Below, in pieces: positions 17,082-26,471 of a DNA stretch of 64,000 bases. The position numbers and the translations under genes were made by a program. The stretch comes from Comamonas testosteroni (lineage in GTDB: Bacteria; Pseudomonadota; Gammaproteobacteria; Burkholderiales; Burkholderiaceae_C): positions 3,348,001-3,412,000 of the forward strand of contig NZ_CP043568.1 of the NCBI RefSeq assembly GCF_014076415.1. The letters are read 5' to 3'. The notes beneath the pieces were generated by a model that searched no databases, had not been told where the DNA came from, and was given only the letters and a program-made list of their open reading frames with translations. Numbering within the stretch: position 1 is the stretch's first letter; every line of letters begins with the position of its first letter.

Positions 17082-18260
17082 TCAGCGCGGCAGTTCCACG
17101 TCTTTACCCGAACCGGCCGAGTCGAGCAACGCTAGACATACCTCAAGCGTGGCGCGCGCCCATACGCCGTCATGCAGCGGCTTGATCTCGTTCACCACAG
17201 CGTGGTACAGCTCATCGATAACCTCGAAACGGGGCACCACCGGCCGCTGCAACGACCGCCGCTCCTTGGCGAGGTCTGCGTACACGCAGACACTGTCCGG
17301 TAACGGGCGTATGTCTCCGCGCTCGCACGACACCACTATCGGGCCAAAATGTTGGTGCCAGATAGGCTGCGCATCCGTTGCGGCAGCCACATATCCAGGA
17401 CCTCCATAGGTAGCAGCAGCCTTGAGGTTCGCCTCCTCCTGTGCTGAGCCCACGGTAGCCAGCTTGCGGCGGGCGGCGCCATATGCCTCAGGAGACTTGT
17501 CACCGCCCATCTCGCCAATCCAGTCGCACCACTCGTCGGAGTCGAAGTGCCCGTAGCCGTTATAGGAGATGCTGGCGAACGCGCCACCCTCGAACCACAG
17601 CAGCGCCGAATAGGCACCCTGGGTAGGACGCATAGGATCCCAGTCACCCGTGATGGCTCGCACCCTCCTGACCCGAGTGCCAACCAGCAAGCGCACAATG
17701 TCGACTTGGTGAGCAGCCTGACTGAACACCACGCCACCGCCCTCTTCAGTGCGCAGCTCCTCGGGACGACGCGGTCGGTAGAGAAAGTCGGTGTAATTCA
17801 ACGCGTGGACCATACGCACGGGCCCCAGTTCCCCGCTCTGCACGATCTCTCGAGCGCTCAGGTAGGGTGTGTCAAAGCTGTGACAATGACCCACGATCAG
17901 GTGTACCCCTGCATCACGGCAGTGCTGGATCATCTCGTCGCAGTCGCCAAGGGACAGCGCCATCGGTTTTTCCACAAGAACATGCTTGCCGTGACGTGCT
18001 GCAATGCGTGCCTGCTGCGCATGAAATTGGTGTGGGCTGGCGATATAGATAGCCTCTACATCCGGATTAGATGCCAGGCCTTCAATGTCCGGGTACACCG
18101 GAGCACGGAAGTCGCTCGCAAATTGAGCCCGCGCCGATCCGCGCGGATCACAAGCAGCCACCAGCTTTATCCGCGGGTCCTGCTGGAGTGTCGGCAGCAT
18201 AAGCGTGAAGGCGCGCCCGAGTCCGGCGACACCCAGTCGAAGTTGGTGGCCGGCGTTCAC
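17082..18260 (-). CDS. Gfo/Idh/MocA oxidoreductase, probable cis-4,5-dihydrodiol phthalate dehydrogenase (Pht4-like)
   Basis: The 392-residue protein has an N-terminal Rossmann fold ([20 protein letters not shown]), the family motif [10 protein letters not shown] and a C-terminal substrate domain. In Pseudomonas phthalate degradation the dihydrodiol dehydrogenase Pht4 belongs to this superfamily, and the gene here lies in an operon with oxygenase, reductase and decarboxylase. The expected reaction oxidises the cis-dihydrodiol to 4,5-dihydroxyphthalate with NAD(P)+. The GTG start overlaps the TGA of the reductase gene, so they are coupled. It is the last gene of the operon. The function is inferred from family and context. 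Confidence 0.82.
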
Positions 18261-19228
18261 AGGTCGATCACCAATTCGTCTGACTTAGCCCGAGAGACGC
18301 AGATCATGATTTGCTTGTCCATCTCCTCGGGCAGCAATACCATGTCTCGATGATCTGCCTCGCCACTAAGTAGATTCGTGCGGCAGGTGCCGCAAGTACC
18401 GCTCTCGCAAGACGCCGCTGCATTACAGCCATGCTCACGAAGCACAGACAGAATCGACTTGCCGACTGGTACCTCAAACGCCGCGCCGGAGTTGGCCAGT
18501 TTTACCATGAAAGGCTTGTCGTCTGGCCGCACGCCTCCGCCTTCGTTAAAGCTCTCGAAATGTACGTTGGCCGGCGACCAGTGCCCAGTCATGTCGCGCA
18601 CAGCTTCCATCAGCGGGCGGGGGCCGCAGCAGTATACGTGGGCGGAATTAGGCTTTTCAAGCTCGGGCCACAGGTCGAAGACGCGCTCAGCGTCCCCGTG
18701 ACTGTGGTGGATCCGCACTCGCCCCTTGAGTTCGGGGGCTCCAAGCTCTTCACGGAAGGCTGTGTTTTCGGGAAAACGCGTCAGATAGATTAGCTTCCAC
18801 GGCGCAGGCGGCAACTCACCGAACGAACGGATCATGGAAAGGATCGGCGTGATGCCAATACCCCCTGCGATAAAAAGGTAGCGCTTGGCGTTATCCACCA
18901 GCGGAAATGCGTTGGAAGGAAGCGATGTAGGCAGCGTGTCGCCTTCCTGCAGTTGCTCATGCATTGAAAGTGAACCGCCCTGCCCTTCGGGGTCGCGCTT
19001 GACGGCAATAACATAGCGCTTTCGCTCTGTCGGGTCATTGCAGAGCGAATATTTTCGCAGCATGCCGTTAGGGGTTTGAACCTTTACATGCGAGCCGGGA
19101 GTGAAGGGGGGTAGATCGCTGCCATCGTCATGCACCAACTCAAAGCTGCGGATGTCGAGCGCCAAGTCGATGATGCGAGACACCCTCAACGGCATCTGCG
19201 TATCGGAGTGAGTATGCGTAGAAGACAT
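18257..19228 (-). CDS. Phthalate dioxygenase reductase-type protein
   Basis: The 323-residue protein has the PDR/VanB order: flavin domain ([21 protein letters not shown]), NAD domain ([29 protein letters not shown]) and C-terminal [2Fe-2S] domain with CESGTCGTC plus a late Cys (MICVSRAKS). It should deliver electrons to the oxygenase at 21245-22564. The ATG at 19228 (MSSTHTHSD) was chosen because longer versions read into the upstream intergenic sequence. The Bug gene ends 14 bases upstream. Confidence 0.9.
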   Translation of the reverse strand: MSSTHTHSDTQMPLRVSRIIDLALDIRSFELVHDDGSDLPPFTPGSHVKVQTPNGMLRKYSLCNDPTERKRYVIAVKRDPEGQGGSLSMHEQLQEGDTLPTSLPSNAFPLVDNAKRYLFIAGGIGITPILSMIRSFGELPPAPWKLIYLTRFPENTAFREELGAPELKGRVRIHHSHGDAERVFDLWPELEKPNSAHVYCCGPRPLMEAVRDMTGHWSPANVHFESFNEGGGVRPDDKPFMVKLANSGAAFEVPVGKSILSVLREHGCNAAASCESGTCGTCRTNLLSGEADHRDMVLLPEEMDKQIMICVSRAKSDELVIDL

Positions 19229-19241
19229 TGTGAAATCTCTA

Positions 19242-20219
19242 TTATTCAGCCTTGAGTTGGGCCCGCTTAGCCGCGTCTGTGACCTGCGTCTTCTCGGCGC
19301 GTAGTGCCTGCACCAATTGGTCCACTGAGCCACCTACTGGGTCAACACCGGCAGTGCGTAACTGTTCAATGACATCGGGCATCTTCACGATCTTGTCAAT
19401 CTCAGCATTAATGCGACTAACCACTGCTTCTGGTGTGCCCTTCTTTCCCAACACTGCAACCGTAAAGGCAAAGTCAAAGCCAGGAATTTTTTCGGCCAGC
19501 GAAGGCATTTGTGGCACTAGAAGGGAGCGGGCTGAGGAATTAGTGGCCAAAAGCCGAGCTTGTCCCGATTTGACAAACCCCATGAGAGATGGTGGCGAAG
19601 CGAAAACCATGTCGACCTGCCCCCCGATCATCGCAGGCACCGAGTTGGCGCTCCCCTTAAACGGGACGTGTGTCATCGTGAGGCCCAAGCTAGCATTCAT
19701 GGCCTCTGCCGTGAGGTGGTGGATGCTGCCTGTGCCAGCTGAGCCATAGTTAAGCTCTCCCGGCTTGGCCTTCGCCAGCGCGATGAGCTCCTCCAGCGTC
19801 TTCGCCTTAACCTTCGCATTGACAGCAAGGAACAGCGGAGCCTTGCCGACGAGCGAAACCGGGACGAAGTCTCGACCAGCGTCGTAGCTAATCTTCTTTG
19901 TAAGCAGCGGGGTGATCGACAACATCGGTCCATCGGTCACAAGCAGCGTGTAGCCATCTGCAGGCACCTGCAGTATCGCTGATGCTGCCACCGCGCCACC
20001 GGCGCCGGGCCGATTATCGACGTAGACCGACTGCCCCAATACATCGCCCAACGGACGAGAGAGGATACGAGCCACTGTGTCAGGAAGGCCACCTGCAGAG
20101 TAGGGAACGACCAACTTGATGGCGCGGGTCGGGTAGTTTTGAGCGTACGCGCTGGAGCTAAATGCAAAGGGAGCCAGAAAGGCGATCCCAAGCAACTTGA
20201 TTAGGGTTTTGCGTCTCAT
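19242..20219 (-). CDS. Bug/TctC-family periplasmic binding protein
   Basis: The 325-residue precursor has a signal peptide (MRRKTLIKLLGIAFLAPFAF, then SSSAYAQ) and the family blocks YPTRAIKLVVPYSAGGLPD, NRPGAGGAVA and YGSAGTGSIHHL. It probably binds phthalate or a related acid in the periplasm for uptake, but no TctA/TctB permease is in the window. The ATG at 20219 has GGAG ten bases upstream. It sits in the middle of the six-gene operon. Confidence 0.88.
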   Translation of the reverse strand: MRRKTLIKLLGIAFLAPFAFSSSAYAQNYPTRAIKLVVPYSAGGLPDTVARILSRPLGDVLGQSVYVDNRPGAGGAVAASAILQVPADGYTLLVTDGPMLSITPLLTKKISYDAGRDFVPVSLVGKAPLFLAVNAKVKAKTLEELIALAKAKPGELNYGSAGTGSIHHLTAEAMNASLGLTMTHVPFKGSANSVPAMIGGQVDMVFASPPSLMGFVKSGQARLLATNSSARSLLVPQMPSLAEKIPGFDFAFTVAVLGKKGTPEAVVSRINAEIDKIVKMPDVIEQLRTAGVDPVGGSVDQLVQALRAEKTQVTDAAKRAQLKAE

Positions 20220-20250
20220 GAGGTTTGTCTCCACTTATGTTTTTTTGGAT

Positions 20251-21240
20251 TTAGATGCTGTAGCTCTCATAGGTTGCGGGATGGAACAGCTCACTAACTG
20301 AAACCAGTCTGGATGACAGACCTTGCTCGTAATGACTACGAACGAAGGTCTCCAGGGTCCTACTTGCCGGCGCCACACCATAGGACCAGAAATCCTCACC
20401 CATAGCCACGCGTGCAGCGTGCAGTTGCTCTTCAACGAATGGAAGCGTGACCTTGGTGGCTGAGGTATCGGAAAGAAGCTCCAAAGCCACAGCCTTGGAC
20501 TGGGTGAAAGCCTTCACAATCGCAGCTGCCAGCCAAGGGTGCTTGGCCGCCAGATCTTTTTTAATTGCCGCCACATGCATGATCGGAAAGACGCCAGTAC
20601 GACGGTAATAGTCCTTGGCTACCGCAGTCGGATCGTCGAAGAGCCAGCCAATATTTGGGTTGGCCAGCGCTGCCCGACTGGGTGGACGGGGGGCCATAAA
20701 AGCGTCGATCTCTCCTGAATCGAGCATTTGCGAAATCGTTGCCCCCTCGGGAGCCTGTTCAATACGGATATCAGCTGGAAGCTGCAGTTTGACTTTCTCA
20801 GGGCGACCGGGCGTCTCAATGCCTCCGCGTACCCAGGTCACATCGGAGGGACTGACTCCGAAATCGTCTTGCAAGACCGCTCGTGCCCATACATTAGCGG
20901 TAAGTTGATACTCAGGTACACCAATGCGCTTGCCCTTCAGGTCAGAAGGCTCCCTAATACGGTCCTTGCGGACGTAGATTGATGTGTGCCGAAAAGCCCG
21001 CGACAGAAAGACCGGCAGCGCGATATAGGGACACTCACCGCGCGAGTGTTTCACCAAGTAGCTGGAGAAAGAAAGCTCGGTGACGTCGAAGTCAATGCTA
21101 CGCATCGCTCGGAAGAACATCTCCTCGGGATTGAGGAGCATATACACTGGGTCGACGCCATCTATTTGCACACGGCCATCGAACAATGCTCGAGTACGGT
21201 CGTAGTCGCCCATAGCGACGGAAAGTTGGAGTTTACTCAT
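20251..21240 (-). CDS. 4,5-dihydroxyphthalate decarboxylase (Pht5/OphC family)
   Basis: The length (329 residues) and motifs match the Pht5 family: VAMGDYDRTRALFDGRVQID, NPEEMFFRAMR, and LKGKRIGVPEYQLTANVWAR. It should decarboxylate 4,5-dihydroxyphthalate to protocatechuate in the cytoplasm. It starts four bases after the oxygenase stop codon. The paralogue at 2272-3261 is of the same length and very similar throughout, which suggests duplication or parallel acquisition. Function by family and operon context. Confidence 0.87.
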   Translation of the reverse strand: MSKLQLSVAMGDYDRTRALFDGRVQIDGVDPVYMLLNPEEMFFRAMRSIDFDVTELSFSSYLVKHSRGECPYIALPVFLSRAFRHTSIYVRKDRIREPSDLKGKRIGVPEYQLTANVWARAVLQDDFGVSPSDVTWVRGGIETPGRPEKVKLQLPADIRIEQAPEGATISQMLDSGEIDAFMAPRPPSRAALANPNIGWLFDDPTAVAKDYYRRTGVFPIMHVAAIKKDLAAKHPWLAAAIVKAFTQSKAVALELLSDTSATKVTLPFVEEQLHAARVAMGEDFWSYGVAPASRTLETFVRSHYEQGLSSRLVSVSELFHPATYESYSI

Positions 21241-21244
21241 GGGA

Positions 21245-22564
21245 TCAGGACTTCACGGAATAGGAGGGTTCGAACTCGGGGCGATCCTGGCCATCCAGCC
21301 AGACATAGTGAGCGTCATATGTGCGCCAGTCGGTCGTCTTTGGGACGATGGCTTGGAAGGAACAGACCGTTGGCGTCGCCGCCTCGACCCCCGTCCCGAT
21401 GGCAGGTGCCCCTTGCTCGAAGGCCTTCACCGCGTCGAGCATCTGCTTGCGAAATTCCACGATAGCCAGATCGCTTGCGCCCAGGCGGTCATGGGTACGG
21501 TCGGCGATGGGCCCCATAGTCAGCCACATCGCGACATCTTGGTTAGGGAAACCAGTGATGCCAGTGAAGTTACCGGCCTTCATAGCGTTACGGTCCTGCC
21601 AGAATTTGTTTGCTTCATTGCGCAAGGGACGGTAGTTTTGATCCAGGTCGACCCCCACCGTCTGACGCAAAAACTTGCGCCAGGTTTCAGTCTCCGGCGT
21701 TTGCGACGGATGGCCCCACGCGATGAAATAGAACGCCGTGTTTGTGTCATCCATCGGCACGTTAATGTTGGCCACGTTATAGAGGTTGTTTGGCGGGATC
21801 AGCGCAGTAGCCGGGGCCACGAAAACCGTGGAGCGCACGTAATCGTTCTCCGCAGCATTCGAGAGCGGCCGGCGCAACGCGGCATAGCGAAAACCGTAAC
21901 CGGTACGCTGCACCTGCATGCGCGGAGCCTTGTCGGTCGAGGGACGCAGCCAAGTCTTGTCGGTGGCCTTCGCGCCATCGACCCGAGCCGGCACCATATC
22001 TGAGGAATGGAGACTGGAGCTATGGGCTGAGTCGATAGCGCCTTCGAGAATCTGCGCCCAGTTGCACGGCAGTAGCACCTTCGCGATGCTCACCCGCGTG
22101 TCGGCCGTTGGCGCCCATGCCGGCGGCAGGAATTCAGGCATGGTTTCCTTCGGCCCCATGTAAGCCCACACCATACCGGCCCACTCTTGGGTCGGATACG
22201 CGGTGTGCTTAACCTTGTCAACCATGCCGCTGGCTGCTGGCTCGGACGCCATCTCCAGCACGTTGCCATCGACATCCATCTTCCAGCCGTGGTAGAGGCA
22301 GCGCAGACCTCCCTCCTCGTTGCGACCGTACACCAGCGAGGCTCGGCGGTGAGGGCAATACTCGTCCATGACACCGACGCGGCCCTCACTGTCGCGAAAG
22401 ACCACCAGATCCTCGCCGAACGCACGCGCTTTCACTGGCGTACCGTCGGGCTCACCCACCTCCTCCACTAGGCAGATGGGCGTCCAATGGCGACGCATGA
22501 GACGCCCCATCGGGGCGTCGCCTTCAACGCGACAAAGCAGCTCGTTTTCTTCGTGGGTCATCAT
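21245..22564 (-). CDS. Phthalate 4,5-dioxygenase-type Rieske oxygenase, alpha subunit
   Basis: The 439-residue protein shows a complete Rieske site (C70-x-H72, C89-x2-H92). The mononuclear iron site is E174, D178, H181 and H186 in LEGAIDSAHSSSLH. With the reductase it should convert phthalate to the cis-4,5-dihydrodiol. Length fits the Pht3/OphA2 subfamily, which works as homo-oligomers without a beta subunit. The first of two adjacent ATGs is used. It lies 39 bases after the hemerythrin gene and four bases before the decarboxylase. A related acid such as isophthalate is also possible. Confidence 0.9.
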   Translation of the reverse strand: MMTHEENELLCRVEGDAPMGRLMRRHWTPICLVEEVGEPDGTPVKARAFGEDLVVFRDSEGRVGVMDEYCPHRRASLVYGRNEEGGLRCLYHGWKMDVDGNVLEMASEPAASGMVDKVKHTAYPTQEWAGMVWAYMGPKETMPEFLPPAWAPTADTRVSIAKVLLPCNWAQILEGAIDSAHSSSLHSSDMVPARVDGAKATDKTWLRPSTDKAPRMQVQRTGYGFRYAALRRPLSNAAENDYVRSTVFVAPATALIPPNNLYNVANINVPMDDTNTAFYFIAWGHPSQTPETETWRKFLRQTVGVDLDQNYRPLRNEANKFWQDRNAMKAGNFTGITGFPNQDVAMWLTMGPIADRTHDRLGASDLAIVEFRKQMLDAVKAFEQGAPAIGTGVEAATPTVCSFQAIVPKTTDWRTYDAHYVWLDGQDRPEFEPSYSVKS

Positions 22565-22603
22565 GATGAATTCTCTACAGGGGTGATTAAAAAAGGGGTT
22601 GAA

Positions 22604-23089
22604 TTAGGTCGCCAAGGCAGCCGCAGATTTGCGCACCTTGCGCAGCACTATCGGTTTAGCGCCGTGCTGCAGCTTGCAAAGCCAATGGGAAAGGGCCGAA
22701 TCGAGGTGCTGGACATGGGCAGGGAACCAGGCAGCCAACTCATCCGCCAACCTGTATGCGACGCTGATTTCGTCGCTGCAATCCAGACGCCGGAGCACAC
22801 CCCGAAGCGTCGAAAGCACGGCATCGTGCTCACGAATGTGACAGTCGCGCGGAGGAAATTGCGTACCAACCATCAGCTCGTTCTCAGCTGCGAAGTGCGA
22901 TGCAGCATGCGCGATTACCGCTTCGAGCGCTTGCGCCATATCGGAAGCACTGGCGCGCTGCATGCGCTCGATTAGCCAAGCGAGCCGCTCGTGCTCATCA
23001 TCGATTGGCACTTGCCCCAGCAACAGCGCCTCTGACCAGAGCGGCGGCTGCTCAGTTGACTTCGGAATAATCAAAGCAGACATCGACAT
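22604..23089 (-). CDS. Bacteriohemerythrin-like protein leading the phthalate operon
   Basis: About 161 residues with the hemerythrin ligand pattern: H33 (DDEHERLAWLI), H61/H65 and E69 (HAASHFAAEN), H84/H88 (HIREHD), then H125 and D130 (HVQHLD). Proteins of this fold bind O2 at a di-iron site. It is the first gene of the operon and is followed 39 bases later by the oxygenase. Either an O2 reservoir for the oxygenase or an oxygen/NO sensor role is possible, and neither is shown by the sequence. The start at 23089 is chosen by length, since no strong ribosome site is visible. Confidence 0.82.
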   Translation of the reverse strand: MSMSALIIPKSTEQPPLWSEALLLGQVPIDDEHERLAWLIERMQRASASDMAQALEAVIAHAASHFAAENELMVGTQFPPRDCHIREHDAVLSTLRGVLRRLDCSDEISVAYRLADELAAWFPAHVQHLDSALSHWLCKLQHGAKPIVLRKVRKSAAALAT

Positions 23090-23113
23090 ACACAGTTGAT
23101 CCGTATTTTTTAT

Positions 23114-23204
23114 TAGATACCTAACAATTATATTGATGCACATTCATATCAACAATGGATTCCATCCCCGTGGTTTCCCTAGAATAGTTTTACAACTAAC
23201 AATT
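23114..23204 (-). promoter_or_regulatory. Operator-like motifs in the phthalate operon promoter
   Basis: TAGATACCTAACAATT (23114-23129) contains the perfect palindrome TTAG-N4-CTAA. CTAACAATT recurs at 23196-23204, 75 bases away, next to the palindrome TAGTT-N4-AACTA. The same word occurs at 14100 before the porin gene. A separate TTGAT-N10-ATCAA repeat lies between them. Confidence 0.5.
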
Positions 23205-23289
23205 ACCCAAACCACATTCACACACGACCTTGGGCCACAATCGGTGGTCCACAAGCGCCTCTAACGGGTCATGGCGCGGCATCAATTGC

Positions 23290-23590
23290 TGCTGCCAAAG
23301 ACGCCCAGTCGGCGGTATTCGAGCCTCATTCACGATGGCCAGGTCAGTGTGCCGATGAGCAACATGCGCTGGTGCTCTGACGGCTTTGAGATCAAGTGCG
23401 CTTCGGGCGAGACGGTCACAGCCACCTTCGCCAAGGACTGCTGCGACCGGGAGATCCTGGCCTGGCGCGCTTGGGAGGGCAAGGGACTTGCGGGAGAGCC
23501 TGTGCACGACATGCTGGCGGAAGCCGTGGAGCGGCGCCTTGGCACAGTTGAAGCTGTGCTCCAATGGGAGTGGACGGCCCCTACTCCAGT
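23290..23590 (+). pseudogene. IS2-like (IS3 family) OrfB fragment
   Basis: The frame reads RRYSSLIHDGQVSVPMSNMRW, then CSDGFEIKCASGETVTATFAKDC and DREILAWRAWEGKG. This is the first DDE-region block of an IS2-type transposase. It is then cut by an IS3 end in the opposite orientation at about 23580. Confidence 0.8.
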
Positions 23591-23599
23591 AGACAAATT

Positions 23600-23920
23600 C
23601 CCAGCCTCAAGACCGGATACGCTCAAACGCTTCGGGACTAATGCCACCCAGATGACTGTGGCGGCGTGAGCGGTTGTAGAACACCTCGATGTAGTCAAAC
23701 ACATCGGCCCGGGCCATGTCCCGGGTCTTGTAGATCCGCTTGCGAATGCGCTCCTTCTTCAGACTGCTGAAGAGCGATTCCATGACGACATTGTCCCAGC
23801 AGCTTCCTCTGCGACTCATGCTGGGTACTCGGCCATGGGCTCGGTACAAGCGTTTGGAGTCAACGCTGCTGTATTGGACGGATTCAACCGGTCGTCGCAA
23901 CATCTTCAATCATGGAGGTG
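23600..23920 (-). pseudogene. IS3-family OrfB C-terminal fragment
   Basis: The minus strand encodes [35 protein letters not shown] and YNRSRRHSHLGGISPEAFER, ending in a stop near 23607. The catalytic N-terminal part is missing. It is nearly the same as the plus-strand fragment ending at 10012. Confidence 0.85.
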
Positions 23921-23944
23921 TTACGGGAAGACTTACAGGGCAGA

Positions 23945-24438
23945 TGCAGAAGTCAACGGGGCGCTCAACAATGCCCACAGATCTACGCCTTCAAGAAGCT
24001 GCTCTACACCTTGAAGATCATGCCGTTGGACTGGCAACAAAACAAATCGCATCAAGTTCCCGAGGGCATCTGTCAGCGCCAAGATCTTGGTGGACAAACC
24101 ACCTCGACTGCGACCTGTGGCCTGGCCCGCAGACCCCCTTTTGCACCCTGACCATGCCGGTGCACTCGCACAATCGTTGCATCCACCATCACGTATTCCA
24201 TGTCCGGTTGATCGCTGACTGCATCAAACAGCTTTTGAAAACCATCAGCTTTGACCCAGTCGCGAAACCGCTGGAAGACGGTGTTCCACTTGCCAAACTC
24301 AGGCGGCAAATCTCGCCAAGGGCTACCTGTTCGTGTAATCCAAAGCACTGCTTCCAAGAAGAGTCGATTGTTGGAGCCACTGCGTCCTCGGTCTCCAACT
24401 GTTTGATCCCAGGTTTTGATGGTGCAATCTTTTCCCAT
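23945..24438 (-). pseudogene. IS5-family (IS427-type) transposase remnant
   Basis: OrfA-like sequence (WITRTGSPWRDLPPEFGKWN, MVDATIVRVHRHGQGAKGG) is followed, in another frame, by the continuation GRSRGGLSTKILALTDALGN, then VDLWALLSA, where it breaks off. Part of the frame change may be the normal programmed shift of this group. The C-terminus is missing. Confidence 0.8.
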
Positions 24439-24455
24439 GAATGGAAGGAAGCGCT

Positions 24456-25406
24456 ATGGCCTAAGTTCTGCACGGGAGCGCCACCACGAAAGAGGCGATC
24501 CGTCGAGCGGTGCAACATAGTCAAGAGAGCCTGAGAGCGCTTTCTGCGCGCTATGACATCGGTCAGAAGACGGTGGCGAAGTGGAAGAAACGGACCTCAA
24601 TCACGGATCTGCTAACAGCGCCTAGGCAGTCGTACTCCAGCGCTTTGTCCGCTGAGGATGAAGCCGCGATCGTCGCCTTTCGCAGGTATACCCTGCTGCC
24701 GCTGGACGACTGCCTCTACGCGCTGCAGCCGACTATCTCACATCTGACACGCTCGTCGTTGCACCGCTGCTTGCAGCGGCACGGTATCTCGCGGCTGCCC
24801 TAGGTGCAGGGCGACAAACCAGCCAAGAAGCGGTTCAAGAGCTACCTCATCGGCTACGTCCATATCGACATCGCCGAAGTGCTGACAGCCGAAGGTAAGC
24901 TCTATCTCTTCATGACCATCGACAGGACGTCCAAGTTCGCACTCACCGAACTCCATCCCTCGGCCGACAAGATGACTGCTGCGCAGTTCCTCCGCAATAT
25001 GATCGCGGTGGTGCCATATGCCCTGCATACGGTGCTTATCAATAACGGCATCCAGTTTGCCAACCGCAGATCAAACCGGTACGCTTTCCAGCACATCTTT
25101 GGTCGGGCCTGCGAGGAGCATGGTATCGAAAACCGCCTGACCAAAGTCAAGCATCCGTGGACCAATGGGCATGTTGAGCGGATGCACAGGACCATCAAGG
25201 AAGCCACCGTCAAGCGCTTCCACTATGACGATCATGCGCAGTTGCGGCAGCACCTCGCCAACTTTATCGTCGCCTACAACTTCGGCCTCAGGCTCAAGAC
25301 CCTTAAGAGACTGACGCCCTACGAATTCATCTGCAAACAGCGGACATCCGAGCCCGAGCGTTTCAGGATGGACCCGATCCATCTAATGCTGGGACTAAAC
25401 ACCTAG
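24456..25406 (+). pseudogene. IS481-family transposase with two in-frame stops
   Basis: A nearly full-length transposase can be read through. It starts MA-stop-VLHGSA (TAA at 24462) and continues with HTH sequence (YDIGQKTVAKWKKR). It meets a TAG at 24801 and goes on through the DDE domain (HIDIAEVLTAEGKLYLFMTI, EHGIENRLTKVKHPWTNGHVE) to the stop at 25404. Both stops look like single-base changes, so inactivation appears recent. Confidence 0.85.
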
Positions 25407-25439
25407 TCAAAAGTTACTGATCAGCGCTCGCGTTGATGG

Positions 25440-26465
25440 GAAGTCTCTGTAATGCAACAACGCCGGATTTATGCAGAGATTCCTTAATGGTGGCAAGATC
25501 GCGCTCTGTTGAAGGCCGAGTACATGCGCAAAATCCCCAACTTCGTGCTTCTTCGTGCGTTCGAGGCTGCTGCCAGAAAAGGCAGCTTCGCATCAGCAGC
25601 GGCCGAGCTGAACTTGACGCCCTCCGCCATCAGCCATCAGGTCAAAGAACTTGAGGAGGTGTTTGGCAAACCGCTGTTCCATCGCCTTCACCGCCGTGTG
25701 GACCTCACAGCCGAGGGGGCTCGTTTAGCCGATGGTCTGACGCGCGTCATGGACGCACTGGAAGCAAGCTGTTCGGAAGTCCGCCTGGCTCCGTCAGGCC
25801 AGGTCCTGTCGCTTTACTGCGCACCGAGCTTTGCTGCGAAGTGGCTTAGTCCGAGGCTTGCTGACTTCGCCCTGAACCATCCGGGAATCGCTATTCGGCT
25901 CACCAGTGCGGCAGAGCCGCTTGACCTCATACGAGCTCGAGAAATAGACGTTGCGATTTCGTACGGCTCCGCAGTTCAAAGGCCAGGTATCGATGTGACT
26001 GCGCTTGGGAAAGAGGCCATCGTTCCTCTGTGCTCTCCTACCCTCATCTCGAGGAAGCGCACTGCTCGCGAACTCATCAGCGAATGCAACCTCATAGATT
26101 CGCAGCTGAGCCGGGTCACCTGGCGTGATTGGTTCGCCATGAACGGACTGACTACAGCCCCGAAGGTGAATCAGTCATTCGACCGTGCTGCCTTGGCCAT
26201 CTCCGCCGCTGTTGATGGACTTGGCATCACCTTGGAATCAACCCGTTTTGCCGAGAAGGAACTGGCACGCGGAGACCTCGTGGAGCTTGGCACGAAAGAG
26301 TTTCCTCGGGTCTCGCGCGAGACGCACTTTTTCTCTGTTCGCACAGAAGAACAAGAGTTGCAGAAGATTCAAGTCTTCCGGACCTGGCTGATGAAGTCCC
26401 TCGGGAAAAAGCCTGCTAAGGGCAGAAAGGCAATAACATCGGCGTTGTTGCATTACAGAGACTTC
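25440..26465. mobile_element. 1.03-kb element: LysR gene between perfect 26-bp inverted repeats
   Basis: The 26 bases at 25440-25465 are repeated exactly, inverted, at 26440-26465 (core CTGTAATGCAACAACGCC). A near copy of this end lies alone at 10047. The only gene inside is a LysR regulator; no transposase is present. This looks like a passenger unit that could be moved by an IS supplied in trans. No target duplication is obvious. The ends resemble those of IS5-type elements, but I cannot name the IS. Confidence 0.65.
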
Positions 26466-26471
26466 TCATAA
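25524..26471 (+). CDS. LysR-family transcriptional regulator (GcvA-like)
   Basis: The 315-residue protein has the LysR winged HTH (LLRAFEAAARKGSFASAAAE, LTPSAISHQVKELEEVFGKP) and the GcvA-type effector domain (SFAAKWLSPRLADFALNHPG). The ATG at 25524 has GAAGG eight bases before it. The last nine codons (LLHYRDFS and stop) are read through the right inverted repeat, so the original C-terminus was probably replaced when the element formed. There is no divergent partner gene left, and the target is unknown. Confidence 0.85.
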   Translation: MRKIPNFVLLRAFEAAARKGSFASAAAELNLTPSAISHQVKELEEVFGKPLFHRLHRRVDLTAEGARLADGLTRVMDALEASCSEVRLAPSGQVLSLYCAPSFAAKWLSPRLADFALNHPGIAIRLTSAAEPLDLIRAREIDVAISYGSAVQRPGIDVTALGKEAIVPLCSPTLISRKRTARELISECNLIDSQLSRVTWRDWFAMNGLTTAPKVNQSFDRAALAISAAVDGLGITLESTRFAEKELARGDLVELGTKEFPRVSRETHFFSVRTEEQELQKIQVFRTWLMKSLGKKPAKGRKAITSALLHYRDFS

